DNA of 62,254 bases from assembly GCA_900316305.1 (NCBI GenBank), contig ONCM01000010.1, positions 1 through 62,254 of the forward strand, given 5' to 3'. The position numbers were made by a program, and so were the translations under genes. Positions 42,275 through 51,160 of the stretch are shown in pieces; position 1 is the stretch's first letter; the number at the start of each line of letters is the position of its first letter. Source of the stretch: an uncultured Bacteroidales bacterium. Lineage in GTDB: Bacteria; Bacteroidota; Bacteroidia; Bacteroidales; WCHB1-69. The notes below the pieces were generated by a model that searched no databases, was not told where the DNA came from, and worked only from the letters and a program-made list of their open reading frames with translations.

Positions 42275-42282
42275 TAATTTTG
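42275..42282 (+). promoter_or_regulatory. Promoter -7 motif for dnaA
   Basis: TAATTTTG followed by CG, with TTTG at 42257-42260 as a possible -33 element. The leader would be about 78 bases. The 180-base gap holds long T-runs but no TTATCCACA-type DnaA box that I can see. Confidence 0.6.
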
Positions 42283-42366
42283 CGAGGTAAAATTTTAAAG
42301 AAAGATATTTTTGTAAACCGTTAAGCTTAAGAGTTATAGCGATATTTTTAGAAACTGAAACTACCA

Positions 42367-43824
42367 ATGGAAAAAGAGATACCCTCATATATACCCGTTT
42401 GGAATCAATGTTTGGAAATCATCAAAGACACGGTTTCGCCGGAGGTTTTCGCCACCATTTTCGAGCCGATCAACGCTGTGTCTTTGGAGAACAAGATGCT
42501 TACATTGGAGCTTCCCAGTTTGTGGTACAAGGAGATCTTGGAGGAACAGTATGTGGATTTGTTGCGCACGGCCATCCGCAAGTTGCTCGGCAATGATGCC
42601 AAACTGCGTTACAAGGTGCTGATGGAACGTGGTCAGAACCCTTCCCAAAATGCTTCCATTACGATATCTTCTGCCTCCCGCAAGGCGGTCAAGAATCCTT
42701 TGATGATGCCTCCGTTGGATGTCAACGCCATGGATCGCAAGGATATTCCTGGACCGTTTGTGGTGCCCGGCATCAAGAAGCAGCGCATTCCTTCCAATCT
42801 TTCCGAGACGCTGACGTTCGACAACTATGTGGTGGGCGACTGCAACCGTCTGGCTTGTGCTGCCGGCATGTCCATTGCCAAGGCGCCCGGCCAAACCCCC
42901 TTCAACCCGTTGTTTATCTACTCCGATGTTGGATTGGGCAAGACGCACTTGGTCAACGCTATCGGTATTCAGACCAAAATCAATTTCCCCGACAAGATCG
43001 TCATTTATGTCAGCGCTGACACCTTCTACCAGCAGTACATGGAGGCTGTCAAGAGCGACAACCTCAATGATTTCTACTGGTTTTATCAGGCGGTGGATAT
43101 GCTCATCATTGACGATATCCAGTTTATTTCCGGCAACAAGACGAAGACACAAGAAGCTTTCTTCCAGATATTCAACCATTTGCACCAGTTGAAGAAGCAG
43201 ATTATCATGACTTCCGACAAGTCGCCGGTGGACATCACGGGTTTTGAGCCGAGATTGCTGAACCGCTTCAAATGGGGATTGGCCACCGACCTGCAAGTTC
43301 CGGATTTGGAAACTCGTACGGCCATCATTACCAAGAAGTTGGAGAACAATGGTATCGAGTTTTCGAAGGAAGTTATCGACTATTTGGCGTTGCGCATTAC
43401 GGCGAACACCCGTGAGCTGGAAGGCGCGATGATCGCCATCTTGGCGCAGGCATCCCTCAACCATCGCGACATCACCCTCGACCTTGCCCGTGAAATGGTT
43501 GATAAGTATGTGAAATCCACGGCTAAGGAGATCTCCATTGAATATATCCAGAAGATTGTTTGTGACTATTTCGGCATTTCTGTCGAGGCTATCAACGCGA
43601 AGACGCGCAAGCGCGAGATTGTGCAGGTCCGCCAGATCAGCATGTATTTCGCCAAAAAGTACACTCATCTGCCGCTTTCTGTGATTGGTGCTTATTGCGG
43701 AAACAAGGATCATGCGACTGTGTTGCACGCCTGTCGCACCATCCGCAACCTCAGTGAAACCGACAAGAAAATGAAGCAGTATATCATGGATATTGACAAA
43801 AAAATGAAAATCGGAAATATCTAG
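42367..43824 (+). CDS. dnaA: Chromosomal replication initiator DnaA
   Basis: Encodes 485 residues. Domain I is at about 8-85 (WNQCLEIIKDTVSPEVFATI), then a linker. The AAA+ domain begins with LTFDNYVVGDCNRLA, Walker A GLGKTHLVNAIG (about residue 186 on) and Walker B LIIDDIQFISG. The C-terminal duplex-binding domain has the signature GNKDHATVLHACRTI (about 456-470). Complete and normal. It initiates replication by melting oriC. No cluster of DnaA boxes and no dnaN lie beside it in this window, so oriC is probably elsewhere. Confidence 0.97.
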   Translation: MEKEIPSYIPVWNQCLEIIKDTVSPEVFATIFEPINAVSLENKMLTLELPSLWYKEILEEQYVDLLRTAIRKLLGNDAKLRYKVLMERGQNPSQNASITISSASRKAVKNPLMMPPLDVNAMDRKDIPGPFVVPGIKKQRIPSNLSETLTFDNYVVGDCNRLACAAGMSIAKAPGQTPFNPLFIYSDVGLGKTHLVNAIGIQTKINFPDKIVIYVSADTFYQQYMEAVKSDNLNDFYWFYQAVDMLIIDDIQFISGNKTKTQEAFFQIFNHLHQLKKQIIMTSDKSPVDITGFEPRLLNRFKWGLATDLQVPDLETRTAIITKKLENNGIEFSKEVIDYLALRITANTRELEGAMIAILAQASLNHRDITLDLAREMVDKYVKSTAKEISIEYIQKIVCDYFGISVEAINAKTRKREIVQVRQISMYFAKKYTHLPLSVIGAYCGNKDHATVLHACRTIRNLSETDKKMKQYIMDIDKKMKIGNI

Positions 43825-43847
43825 TTGCATATATAAAAAATAATATT

Positions 43848-43855
43848 TATATTTG
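43848..43855 (+). promoter_or_regulatory. Promoter -7 motif for recJ
   Basis: TATATTTG followed by CAGCGC, 26 bases before the ATG at 43881. Confidence 0.7.
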
Positions 43856-43880
43856 CAGCGCATATTTTTTAAAGGATAAT

Positions 43881-45725
43881 ATGAAAAAACATTGGGTAAA
43901 AAAGGAACTTCCAGATGAAGCAGTTGTTTCGCAACTGTGTGAGCATCTGCATCTTGAACGGCCGCTGGCAACGTTGCTCGCTCAACGCGGCATCACTACG
44001 GTGCAGCAGGCTTGCGACTTCTTTGAACCCAATATTGAAAAATTACACGACCCTTTCCTGATGAAAGACATGGACATCGCGGTGGAGCGCCTCTCCAAAG
44101 CCATCGTCCATGACGAGAAGATTATGGTCTATGGGGACTATGATGTCGATGGCACTTCCGCCGTCGCATTGGTCTTTTCCTTCCTTTGTGAAATCCGCGG
44201 CTCCGATGCACATGAGTACATTAAATATTATATTCCCGACCGCTACACGGAAGGGTATGGCATCACGGAAAAGGGCATACAATTCTGCAGGGACAACGGT
44301 ATCAACCTGCTGATTTCACTCGACTGCGGTATCAAGGCTAACGACATGGTGGATCTGGCCAACCAGTACGGTATAGATGTCATCATCACCGACCACCACC
44401 TTGAAGGCGATACCTTGCCTAACGCCATGGCTATTTTGGATCCCAAGCGCAAGGATTGTCCTTATCCTTATAAGGAGTTGTCCGGTTGCGGTGTCGGTTT
44501 CAAGTTGGTGCAGGGTTACTGTTTCCGCAATGAGCTTCCCGACGAACTGTGGCTGAAGCGCATGGATTTGGTCGCGGTGAGTATTGCTTGCGACATTGTG
44601 GCCATCACTGGTGAAAACCGCATCCTTGCGCATTTCGGTCTGGAGATGATTAACAAGATTCCGCGTATGGGCATCCGCGCCATCCTCGACCAGGCCGGCA
44701 TCAAGATGAGAACCTATCCTCCTTTCAGCGAGGACACTTTCTTTACTCGTGTTATTTCCATTTCGGATTTGGTGTTCTATGTCGGTCCGCGTATCAACGC
44801 TGCCGGGCGTATTAAGAGCGCCAAAGAGTCTGTCCGTCTGTTCATTGTGGAGGACGAAGACAAGTCGATGGAGATTAGTACCCGCATCAACAAGCAGAAT
44901 AACGAGCGTAAGCAGAAGGACAAGAACGCGACTGAGGAGGCGATGGATATGATCCGTAACTCGCATGAGTTCGAGAACCGGAAGAGTATTGTCGTCTATA
45001 ATCCGCAGTGGGAAAAAGGTATTATCGGAATTGTGGCTTCCCGTCTCGTGGAGGAATTTTACAAGCCCACTATTGTGCTGATGAGTTCCGACGACGGTTT
45101 GATTACTGGCTCCGCCCGTTCCGTGAAGGAGTTCAATATATATGATGGTATTGATTCTTGCGCTGATTTGTTGGAGCACTTCGGCGGACACAAATATGCT
45201 GCCGGTCTGACAATGAAACAGGAGAATCTCGAAGAGTTCTCCCAGCGTTTCGAGGAGTATGTGAAAGAGAATCTGGACGAATCTTCCTACGAGCCTGAGA
45301 TTACGGTGGATATGGATCTGAAGCTTTCTGAAATCACCCCACATTTCCTCAAGAATCTGAAAAAGTTCGCCCCGTTTGGTCCCGGCAACATGGAGCCTGT
45401 CTTTGAGACAGATGGAGTTGTTGATGAGGGCAATGCCCGCATTGTGGGAGACAAGCACCTCAAGTGTAAGATTCTAAGTCCTTACGAACGCAGCAACTCG
45501 TTTGACGGTATCGCTTTCAACCAGAAGGCGCAGTTATCTGTCATCAGTGATTCGAAACCGTTCAATGTGCTCTACCATGTGGAGGAGAATCGTTGGAATA
45601 ATACCATTAGTACTCAGTTGAATATCAAGGACATAGAGCCTGCTAACCCTGATGTTGCTCAGGACAAGGAAGGCTCTGACGCACATGGCGATTACGATTA
45701 CCGTACCAGCAGCGATTCCAAGTAG
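43881..45725 (+). CDS. recJ: Single-stranded-DNA-specific exonuclease RecJ
   Basis: Encodes 614 residues. The DHH phosphoesterase motifs are present: VYGDYDVDGTSA (motif I, about 80-91), LDCGIKA, ITDHHLEGD (motif III, about 171-179) and DPKRKDCPYP. The DHHA1 part has FGGHKYAAGLTM (about 434-445), and a C-terminal OB-like domain follows (FAPFGPGNMEPVFET). It degrades single-stranded DNA 5' to 3' in recombination and mismatch repair. It is slightly longer at the end than short RecJ forms. Confidence 0.95.
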   Translation: MKKHWVKKELPDEAVVSQLCEHLHLERPLATLLAQRGITTVQQACDFFEPNIEKLHDPFLMKDMDIAVERLSKAIVHDEKIMVYGDYDVDGTSAVALVFSFLCEIRGSDAHEYIKYYIPDRYTEGYGITEKGIQFCRDNGINLLISLDCGIKANDMVDLANQYGIDVIITDHHLEGDTLPNAMAILDPKRKDCPYPYKELSGCGVGFKLVQGYCFRNELPDELWLKRMDLVAVSIACDIVAITGENRILAHFGLEMINKIPRMGIRAILDQAGIKMRTYPPFSEDTFFTRVISISDLVFYVGPRINAAGRIKSAKESVRLFIVEDEDKSMEISTRINKQNNERKQKDKNATEEAMDMIRNSHEFENRKSIVVYNPQWEKGIIGIVASRLVEEFYKPTIVLMSSDDGLITGSARSVKEFNIYDGIDSCADLLEHFGGHKYAAGLTMKQENLEEFSQRFEEYVKENLDESSYEPEITVDMDLKLSEITPHFLKNLKKFAPFGPGNMEPVFETDGVVDEGNARIVGDKHLKCKILSPYERSNSFDGIAFNQKAQLSVISDSKPFNVLYHVEENRWNNTISTQLNIKDIEPANPDVAQDKEGSDAHGDYDYRTSSDSK

Positions 45726-45732
45726 TTTTCTT

Positions 45733-45740
45733 TATTTTTG
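45733..45740 (+). promoter_or_regulatory. Promoter-like motif overlapping the GT4 gene start
   Basis: TATTTTTG lies three bases before the ATG of the glycosyltransferase. A start site seven bases further on would fall inside the first codons, so it is either not used or the protein begins later. Confidence 0.25.
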
Positions 45741-45742
45741 AC

Positions 45743-46864
45743 ATGAAGATTGCCGTTAACACCCGTCTGTTATTAAAAAACAAACTGGAGGGAATAGGGA
45801 TTTTTTCGTGTGCCACGTTGTCGCGCATCACGAAGGCACATCCCGAGCATCAGTTTTATTTCCTGTTCGACAGACCGTTCGATGAGTCGTTCCTTTTCAG
45901 CGACAATATCACTCCGGTGGTGGCCTATCCGCAGGCCCGACATCCCTATTTGTGGTATCTTTTTTTCGAATGGGGGGTGCCGATGAAGCTTCGGAGCATC
46001 AAGCCGGATCTTTTCCTTTCCCCTGATGGTTGGATTCCGACGGGTTTGGACATTCCCGTGGTCAATGTCATCCACGACCTTAATTTTGTGCATCACCCGG
46101 AATTTATTAAGCCGGTGGTGCGCCGCTATTACGACCGTTTCTTCCCGAAATTCGCTCGGAATGCCACCCGTTTGGCGACGGTTTCTGAGTTCAGTCGGCA
46201 GGATATTCACGAGAGTTATCAGGTGCCTTTGGAGAAGATTGATGTGGTCTATAACGGAGCAAATCAGGTGTATGTGCCTTATACTGAGGCGCAGCAGGCT
46301 GAGGTGCGGCAGAAGTACGCACAGGGTTGTGACTATTTCCTTTTTGTGGGATTAATTCACAAGCGGAAGAATCTGGCGAATATTTTTCGGGCTTTCGACC
46401 AGTTCAAGGAACGGACGGACAATACTACGAAATTGGTCGTCGTGGGTGACAAAAAGTGGTGGGCCGGTGAGATTGAGGATACCTATTTGCAGATGCGTCA
46501 TCGCGATGACGTGATTATGCTCGGCCGTCAGCAGTTGGAGGTGGTGAGTGCGTTGACCGCTTCTGCAATAGCGATGGTCTATACTTCGCTGTTTGAGGGA
46601 TTTGGGCAGCCCATTGTCGATTCCTTCAACGCGCATACGCCGGTGATTACCTCCAATATCTCTTCAATGCCCGAGGTGGCCGGTGATGCGGCTCTGATTG
46701 TGGATCCTTACCGTGTGGAGCAGATTGCCGATGCTTTATGTCGTTTGAAAGAGGATCAGGTCTATCGTGAGTTGTTGATTGAAAAAGGGAAGGAGCGTAA
46801 GCATTTATTTACCTGGGATCGAACCGCTGAGATGCTTTGGCAATCGGTTGAAAAAGCGTTTTAG
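45743..46864 (+). CDS. GT4-family glycosyltransferase
   Basis: A 373-residue GT-B enzyme. The N-terminal domain starts MKIAVNTRLLLKNKLEGIGIF. The C-terminal donor domain (from about 190) has YFLFVGLIHKRKNLANI, VVVGDKKWW, VYTSLFEGFGQPIVDSF and ISSMPEVAGDAALIVDP. The donor-binding E-x7-E motif reads EGFGQPIVD, so the second acid is Asp, a mild change. Likely builds a surface glycan or lipid-linked sugar; donor and acceptor cannot be told. It starts 17 bases after recJ. Confidence 0.88.
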   Translation: MKIAVNTRLLLKNKLEGIGIFSCATLSRITKAHPEHQFYFLFDRPFDESFLFSDNITPVVAYPQARHPYLWYLFFEWGVPMKLRSIKPDLFLSPDGWIPTGLDIPVVNVIHDLNFVHHPEFIKPVVRRYYDRFFPKFARNATRLATVSEFSRQDIHESYQVPLEKIDVVYNGANQVYVPYTEAQQAEVRQKYAQGCDYFLFVGLIHKRKNLANIFRAFDQFKERTDNTTKLVVVGDKKWWAGEIEDTYLQMRHRDDVIMLGRQQLEVVSALTASAIAMVYTSLFEGFGQPIVDSFNAHTPVITSNISSMPEVAGDAALIVDPYRVEQIADALCRLKEDQVYRELLIEKGKERKHLFTWDRTAEMLWQSVEKAF

Positions 46865-46879
46865 TTGAGGACTGATAAC

Positions 46880-46910
46880 AAAAAAGCGAGGCTGAAACCT
46901 CGCTTTTTTG
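46880..46910. terminator. Bidirectional terminator between convergent genes
   Basis: AAAAAAGCGAGG pairs with CCTCGCTTTTTT around CTGAAA. It serves the GT4 gene on the plus strand and the DUF4328 gene on the minus strand, which ends 24 bases further on. Confidence 0.92.
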
Positions 46911-46933
46911 TTGGAACGTATTAAATGTATAGT

Positions 46934-47878
46934 TTAGAACTTGCTTTCGTTATCCAGTAATTGTTTGTTCTTTTTGTTGTATTGGAGAATGAGGGAACAT
47001 TCATAGATCATGGTGATAATTATGATCACGATGGCAACGATGGCCAGTGTGGCGTGGTTGGTCTTGACGAAGAGGGCACCTTCTTGGAAGAAAGCGCTGT
47101 ACAAGATGTAATTCATGAGCCATACGCTGATGAGCAGCATAAACCACCAAATGCCCATGTAGAGGGATGAGTTATCAACTTTGTTCTCATCTCTTTGGGT
47201 GATACCGACATATTCCATGGCATAATCAGTCTCTTCCCAAACTTCTTTGAAGAAGGAGAGGGGTTTGATGAGGTTGTAGATGGGGGCGAACCAAGCGACG
47301 TAAGACATCCATGGTTTCATGCCGTCTTTCATCCACGGGGCGATTTCGTGAAGGTTTTTGTTGTTTTTGGCACCCCAGTGTGCGAACAAGAAAGTTTTGA
47401 TCAGGAAGGCAATGATGGTAATGCAAGCAATCACCCAGAATTTCTTCTTGGCGGTATCGTTTGCGCTGTTCAGCTCATCCCAATTAGCTTTGGCGGGAGC
47501 ATATTCTTTCTCAAGATCGGCCATTTTTGCGATGTTCTCTTCGCGTTGTTTTTGTTTGTCAGCCAAGGTTTGTTTGGTCACTTCGATACTTTCGCTAAGC
47601 GCCTTTTTGTCGTCCTTGTTGGCAGGTGTTTTCTGTTGCAGGGTGTCTAATTTGTACTGATAGTAAGCCACTTCTGCGCTATCTTGACGCAACGGGTGTT
47701 GAGCCGTGACGTAGGCTTCGTACAATTTGTTGTAATGACCGCGTTCTTGAATAACGGCTTTGTTGGTCTTGTCAAATTTCAACAAAAAAAGCATTGAAAT
47801 GATGAAAAGAACCAAAACCACTACGTTGCAAAGCATGATAAGCTTGCCCAAAGAGGTGTTGTCTGTCAATTTTTTCAT
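46934..47878 (-). CDS. DUF4328-like membrane protein with coiled coil
   Basis: Encodes 314 residues. Helix 1 is at about 11-31 (LIMLCNVVVLVLFIISMLFL). A long charged segment (32-147: LDTLQQKTPANKDDKK, TKQTLADKQKQREENI, MADLEKEY) is predicted coiled coil by its heptad-like pattern. Helix 2 is at about 148-168, then a segment PWMSYVAWFAPIYNLIKPLS typical of DUF4328, and two more helices. The C-terminal half resembles DUF4328; the coiled-coil insert is unusual. Function unknown. Confidence 0.75.
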   Translation of the reverse strand: MKKLTDNTSLGKLIMLCNVVVLVLFIISMLFLLKFDKTNKAVIQERGHYNKLYEAYVTAQHPLRQDSAEVAYYQYKLDTLQQKTPANKDDKKALSESIEVTKQTLADKQKQREENIAKMADLEKEYAPAKANWDELNSANDTAKKKFWVIACITIIAFLIKTFLFAHWGAKNNKNLHEIAPWMKDGMKPWMSYVAWFAPIYNLIKPLSFFKEVWEETDYAMEYVGITQRDENKVDNSSLYMGIWWFMLLISVWLMNYILYSAFFQEGALFVKTNHATLAIVAIVIIIITMIYECSLILQYNKKNKQLLDNESKF

Positions 47879-47947
47879 ACTTGAAATTATTTTATTATAC
47901 TAATTATCAACAACTTACAAATAAAATACAAGTTTCATAAGCCGTAG

Positions 47948-47955
47948 CAAAAGTA
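47948..47955 (-). promoter_or_regulatory. Promoter -7 motif for the DUF4328-like gene
   Basis: TACTTTTG followed by CTACGG on the minus strand, about 70 bases before the start codon at 47878. Confidence 0.6.
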
Positions 47956-48007
47956 ACAAAAAAATCCATACATTTGTGAGGTGTTAAAAAAAAACCATAT
48001 TAACACG

Positions 48008-50143
48008 CTAATCTTCCACTAAGGCCAAGCTGATACGTTTGCGATCGACCTCTACATTCTCCACTTGTACCATGACTTTTTGGTTGAGGTGGACCACTTC
48101 GGAGGGGTCGGAGATGCGGCGTTTGCTCAGTCGGCTGATATGGATGAGGCCGTCTTGGTGTACGCCGATATCGACGAAGCATCCGAAGTTGGTGATGTTG
48201 GTGATGATGCCGGGGAGTACCATGCCTATGGTGAGGTCGTGGATGGTATGCACGTTTTTGTCGAACTCAAACATTTCGAACTGTGAGCGCGGGTCGCGGC
48301 CGGGTTTGGCCAGCTCCTTCATGATGTCTTCCAAGGTGGGCATTCCCACTTTGTCGGTGATGTAGTTCTTTAGGATGATTTGTTGTCTAAGTTCTTTGTT
48401 TTTAATGAGATCCGAGACGGAACAATCCAAGTCTTTCGCCATTTTTTCGACCACCTTGTAGCTTTCGGGGTGCACGGCGCTGCTGTCGAGTGGATTTTCA
48501 GCTTCGTGGATGCGAAGGAATCCGGCAGCCTGTTGGAAGGCTTTGGCTCCGAATCGGGGCACCTTCTTCAAGGCCTCGCGAGAGGAGAAGGCTCCGTTCT
48601 CGTTGCGGTAGTCGATGATGTTTTGTGCCAGGGCGGGTCCGACGCCGGAGACGTAGGAGAGCAGCTGTTTGCTGGCGGTATTGAGTTCCACGCCGACGTA
48701 GTTGACGCAGCTTTCCACGGTGGTTTCCAGGCTTTCTTGCAGCATTTTCTGATTTACATCGTGCTGATATTGGCCCACACCGATGGATTTGGGGTCGATT
48801 TTCACCAGTTCGGCGAGCGGGTCCATGAGTCGGCGGCCGATGGAGACGGCGCCGCGGACGGTCACGTCATAGTCGGGAAACTCCTCCCGTGCCACGGGGG
48901 AAGCGGAATAGACGGAGGCACCGCTTTCGTTCACCATGAAGGCTTTCACCTCGCGTTCGAAGGGGATGTGGCGGACGAAGTTCTCGGTTTCACGGCCGGC
49001 GGTGCCATTGCCGATGGCGATGGCATCTACTTGATACTGAAGTACTAAACGTTTCAGTTTGTCGGAGGCGAGCTTGTATTGCGCCACGGGCGGATGTGGG
49101 TATATGGTCTCGTTGTAGAGCAATTTCCCCTGCGGGTCAAGGATGACCACCTTGCATCCGGTGCGGAAGCCGGGGTCGATGGCCAACGTCGTGACCTGTC
49201 CCAGCGGGGCTGCCAGCAGCAGTTGGCGGGCATTCTTGGTGAAGACGGCTATGGCCTCTTTGTCGGCTTTTTCCTTGTAGTATTTGCGCATTTCGGTCTC
49301 CATCTGGGGTTGCAGGAGCCGTTTATAGGCATCTGTAGCGGCCATCCAGACCTGTTGTGCGCTATTACTGTTGTTCTTGATGATGCGGTGTTTCAGGTCG
49401 TCGAGGGTGCGGGTCTCGTCGGGGGCGATGTGTACGCGGAGGATGCCCTCCTCTTCGCCACGGAGCATGGCCAGGATGCGGTGCGACGGGGCTTTGGCGA
49501 GTAACTCGTTGGCATTGTAGTAGATGCGGTATTTTTCATCCTCGTCCACTTTGTCGGGAATCAGTTGGGTGGAGATGCGGCTGTAGCGCAGGAAGGTGTT
49601 GCGCAGACGCGCACGGATGCTGGCGTTCTCGCTGATGAGTTCGGCGATGATGTCGCGGGCACCCGCCAGTGCCTCCTCCGGTGTGTTCACGCCTTTCTCC
49701 TCGTCGATGTACTTGGAGGCTTCGCGTTCCAGGTCGATTGGCCGTTGCGTCAGCAGCAGTTTGGCCAGCGGTTGCAGTCCTTTTTCAACCGCCACTGAAG
49801 CGCGAGTTTTGCGTTTCGGGCGATAGGGGAGATAGAGGTCTTCCAGAGCGCCCATCGTCTCCGCCTGCTCGATTTTTTCGCGCAGTTCGGGAGTCAATTT
49901 ACCTTGTTCGGCGATGGAGTCCAGAATGGCAGCCCGACGTTTGTCCAATTCCAACCATTTGGCGTACAGGTCTTTGATGTTGCCGATCTGTACTTCATCC
50001 AGCGAACCTGTGGCCTCTTTGCGGTAACGGGAGATGAAAGGGATAGTAGCCCCTGTCTCCAGCAGATTCAGGGTGTTTTGGACTTGTTCCTCTGTGAGAT
50101 TCAAGGCTTGCGCGATGCGGGAGGCGTAATTTTGTTCAGGCAT
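48008..50143 (-). CDS. tex: Tex-family RNA-binding protein
   Basis: Encodes 711 residues, a normal length. An N-terminal helical Tex domain carries ATIPFISRYRKEATGSLDE. A YqgF/RNase H-like domain follows (LAIDPGFRTGCKVVILDPQG), then a helix-hairpin-helix pair (YVSGVGPALAQNIIDYR, LKKVPRFGAKAFQQAAGFLR) and a C-terminal S1 domain (GMVLPGIITNITNFGCFVDI, HQDGLIHISRLS). Tex binds nucleic acid and affects transcription and stress tolerance in other bacteria. Complete. It lies downstream of the FKBP operon on the same strand, separated by a word repeat. Confidence 0.95.
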   Translation of the reverse strand: MPEQNYASRIAQALNLTEEQVQNTLNLLETGATIPFISRYRKEATGSLDEVQIGNIKDLYAKWLELDKRRAAILDSIAEQGKLTPELREKIEQAETMGALEDLYLPYRPKRKTRASVAVEKGLQPLAKLLLTQRPIDLEREASKYIDEEKGVNTPEEALAGARDIIAELISENASIRARLRNTFLRYSRISTQLIPDKVDEDEKYRIYYNANELLAKAPSHRILAMLRGEEEGILRVHIAPDETRTLDDLKHRIIKNNSNSAQQVWMAATDAYKRLLQPQMETEMRKYYKEKADKEAIAVFTKNARQLLLAAPLGQVTTLAIDPGFRTGCKVVILDPQGKLLYNETIYPHPPVAQYKLASDKLKRLVLQYQVDAIAIGNGTAGRETENFVRHIPFEREVKAFMVNESGASVYSASPVAREEFPDYDVTVRGAVSIGRRLMDPLAELVKIDPKSIGVGQYQHDVNQKMLQESLETTVESCVNYVGVELNTASKQLLSYVSGVGPALAQNIIDYRNENGAFSSREALKKVPRFGAKAFQQAAGFLRIHEAENPLDSSAVHPESYKVVEKMAKDLDCSVSDLIKNKELRQQIILKNYITDKVGMPTLEDIMKELAKPGRDPRSQFEMFEFDKNVHTIHDLTIGMVLPGIITNITNFGCFVDIGVHQDGLIHISRLSKRRISDPSEVVHLNQKVMVQVENVEVDRKRISLALVED

Positions 50144-50183
50144 GATCGTTAGAACAGTGTTTGTATCGAATGTAGAGCTATCT

Positions 50184-50256
50184 GTTGGCTGTTGGCTTTT
50201 GGCTATTAGCTTTTAGCCGAGGTCAACAGGTAATAGCCAATAGCTAAAGGCCAATA
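50184..50256. repeat. AATAGCC/TTGGCTATTAG word repeat
   Basis: TTGGCTGTTGGC, TTTTGGCTATTAGC and AATAGCCAATAGCTAAAGGCC words on both strands form imperfect inverted repeats between Tex and the first FKBP gene. The words AATAGCCAATAGCC also occur at 34870, so this is a dispersed family. Confidence 0.7.
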
Positions 50257-50258
50257 GG

Positions 50259-51116
50259 TTATTCTTTAACGATTTCCAGGAGTTCGATGTCAAAGACCAG
50301 CGGGGTGTAAGGGGGAATGCCTTGTCTGCCTTCGCCGTAGGCCAGGTCGGAGGGGATGAGGACGGTGACCTTGTCACCCACTTTCATGTTGGAGAGGGTG
50401 GCGTCCCAACCCGGGATCACTTGGCCGGCGCCGACCGTGAAGGTGAAGGGTTCGCCGCGTTCCACGGAGCTGTCGAAGACGGTGCCGTCGGTGAAGCGAC
50501 CGGTGTAGTGCACTTTCACTGTTTGCAGGGGTTCCACCTTTGCGCCGGTGCCTTTCTTGATGGTTTTCACATAGACGCCGGTTTCAGCTTGTTTCAGTCC
50601 GGGATTATTTTGGAGATATTTGTCAATTTCCGTCACTTCCTGCACTCTTCTTTCGTCCAGTTGAGCTTCGAATTCAGCTTTGGCTTTTTCGAAATCGGCT
50701 TTTTTCATCATACCGTAGAGTTTTACATCCAGATAGAGCGGATCTTCGCCGAAGGTGTATTCCTGATTCATCATTTTGTCGAAGAATTTCGGACCGTCGA
50801 GGATGAATGTTGCGCTGTCGCCCACGTGCATGGTGCGCAGGGCAGCAAACATGTCGCCTTCGTAGAGGGAGTCCATGAGCATTTCATTGGGCATCATGGG
50901 GATCAGAAGGGAGTCGCCGGCGCGCAGGGACATGAGCACACCTACCAAGTCTCCGGTGCGGGGTTGGTCGGCAGTGTCGTGGATGTCACCGTGGAATTGA
51001 TAGTAGAATCCAGATTTGTCTTTTTTGAATCCTTTGTACTTGCTACATGCGCCGAGGGCGAAGATTGTGGTTGCGGCTAAAGCGATTAACGCTAATTTTG
51101 TCAAATTTCTTTTCAT
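50259..51116 (-). CDS. FKBP-type peptidyl-prolyl isomerase lipoprotein
   Basis: Encodes 285 residues. The lipobox LGAC gives Cys24 (ALIALAATTIFALGACSKYK), so it is lipidated. Two FKBP-like halves are present. The first (about 35-140) is degenerate. The second (about 185-283) keeps the active-site set: VHYTGRFTDGTVFDSS, FTVGAGQVIPGWDATL and PSDLAYGEGRQGIPPYTPLV. It is probably an active prolyl isomerase facing the periplasm. It is the last gene of the nrnA-FKBP operon. It resembles GldI, an FKBP lipoprotein needed for gliding and T9SS function in Flavobacterium; equivalence is an inference. Confidence 0.9.
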   Translation of the reverse strand: MKRNLTKLALIALAATTIFALGACSKYKGFKKDKSGFYYQFHGDIHDTADQPRTGDLVGVLMSLRAGDSLLIPMMPNEMLMDSLYEGDMFAALRTMHVGDSATFILDGPKFFDKMMNQEYTFGEDPLYLDVKLYGMMKKADFEKAKAEFEAQLDERRVQEVTEIDKYLQNNPGLKQAETGVYVKTIKKGTGAKVEPLQTVKVHYTGRFTDGTVFDSSVERGEPFTFTVGAGQVIPGWDATLSNMKVGDKVTVLIPSDLAYGEGRQGIPPYTPLVFDIELLEIVKE

Positions 51117-51160
51117 TTTTCTTTTATTTTTTCGATTTATATGATATTCGTTGGATTTGT

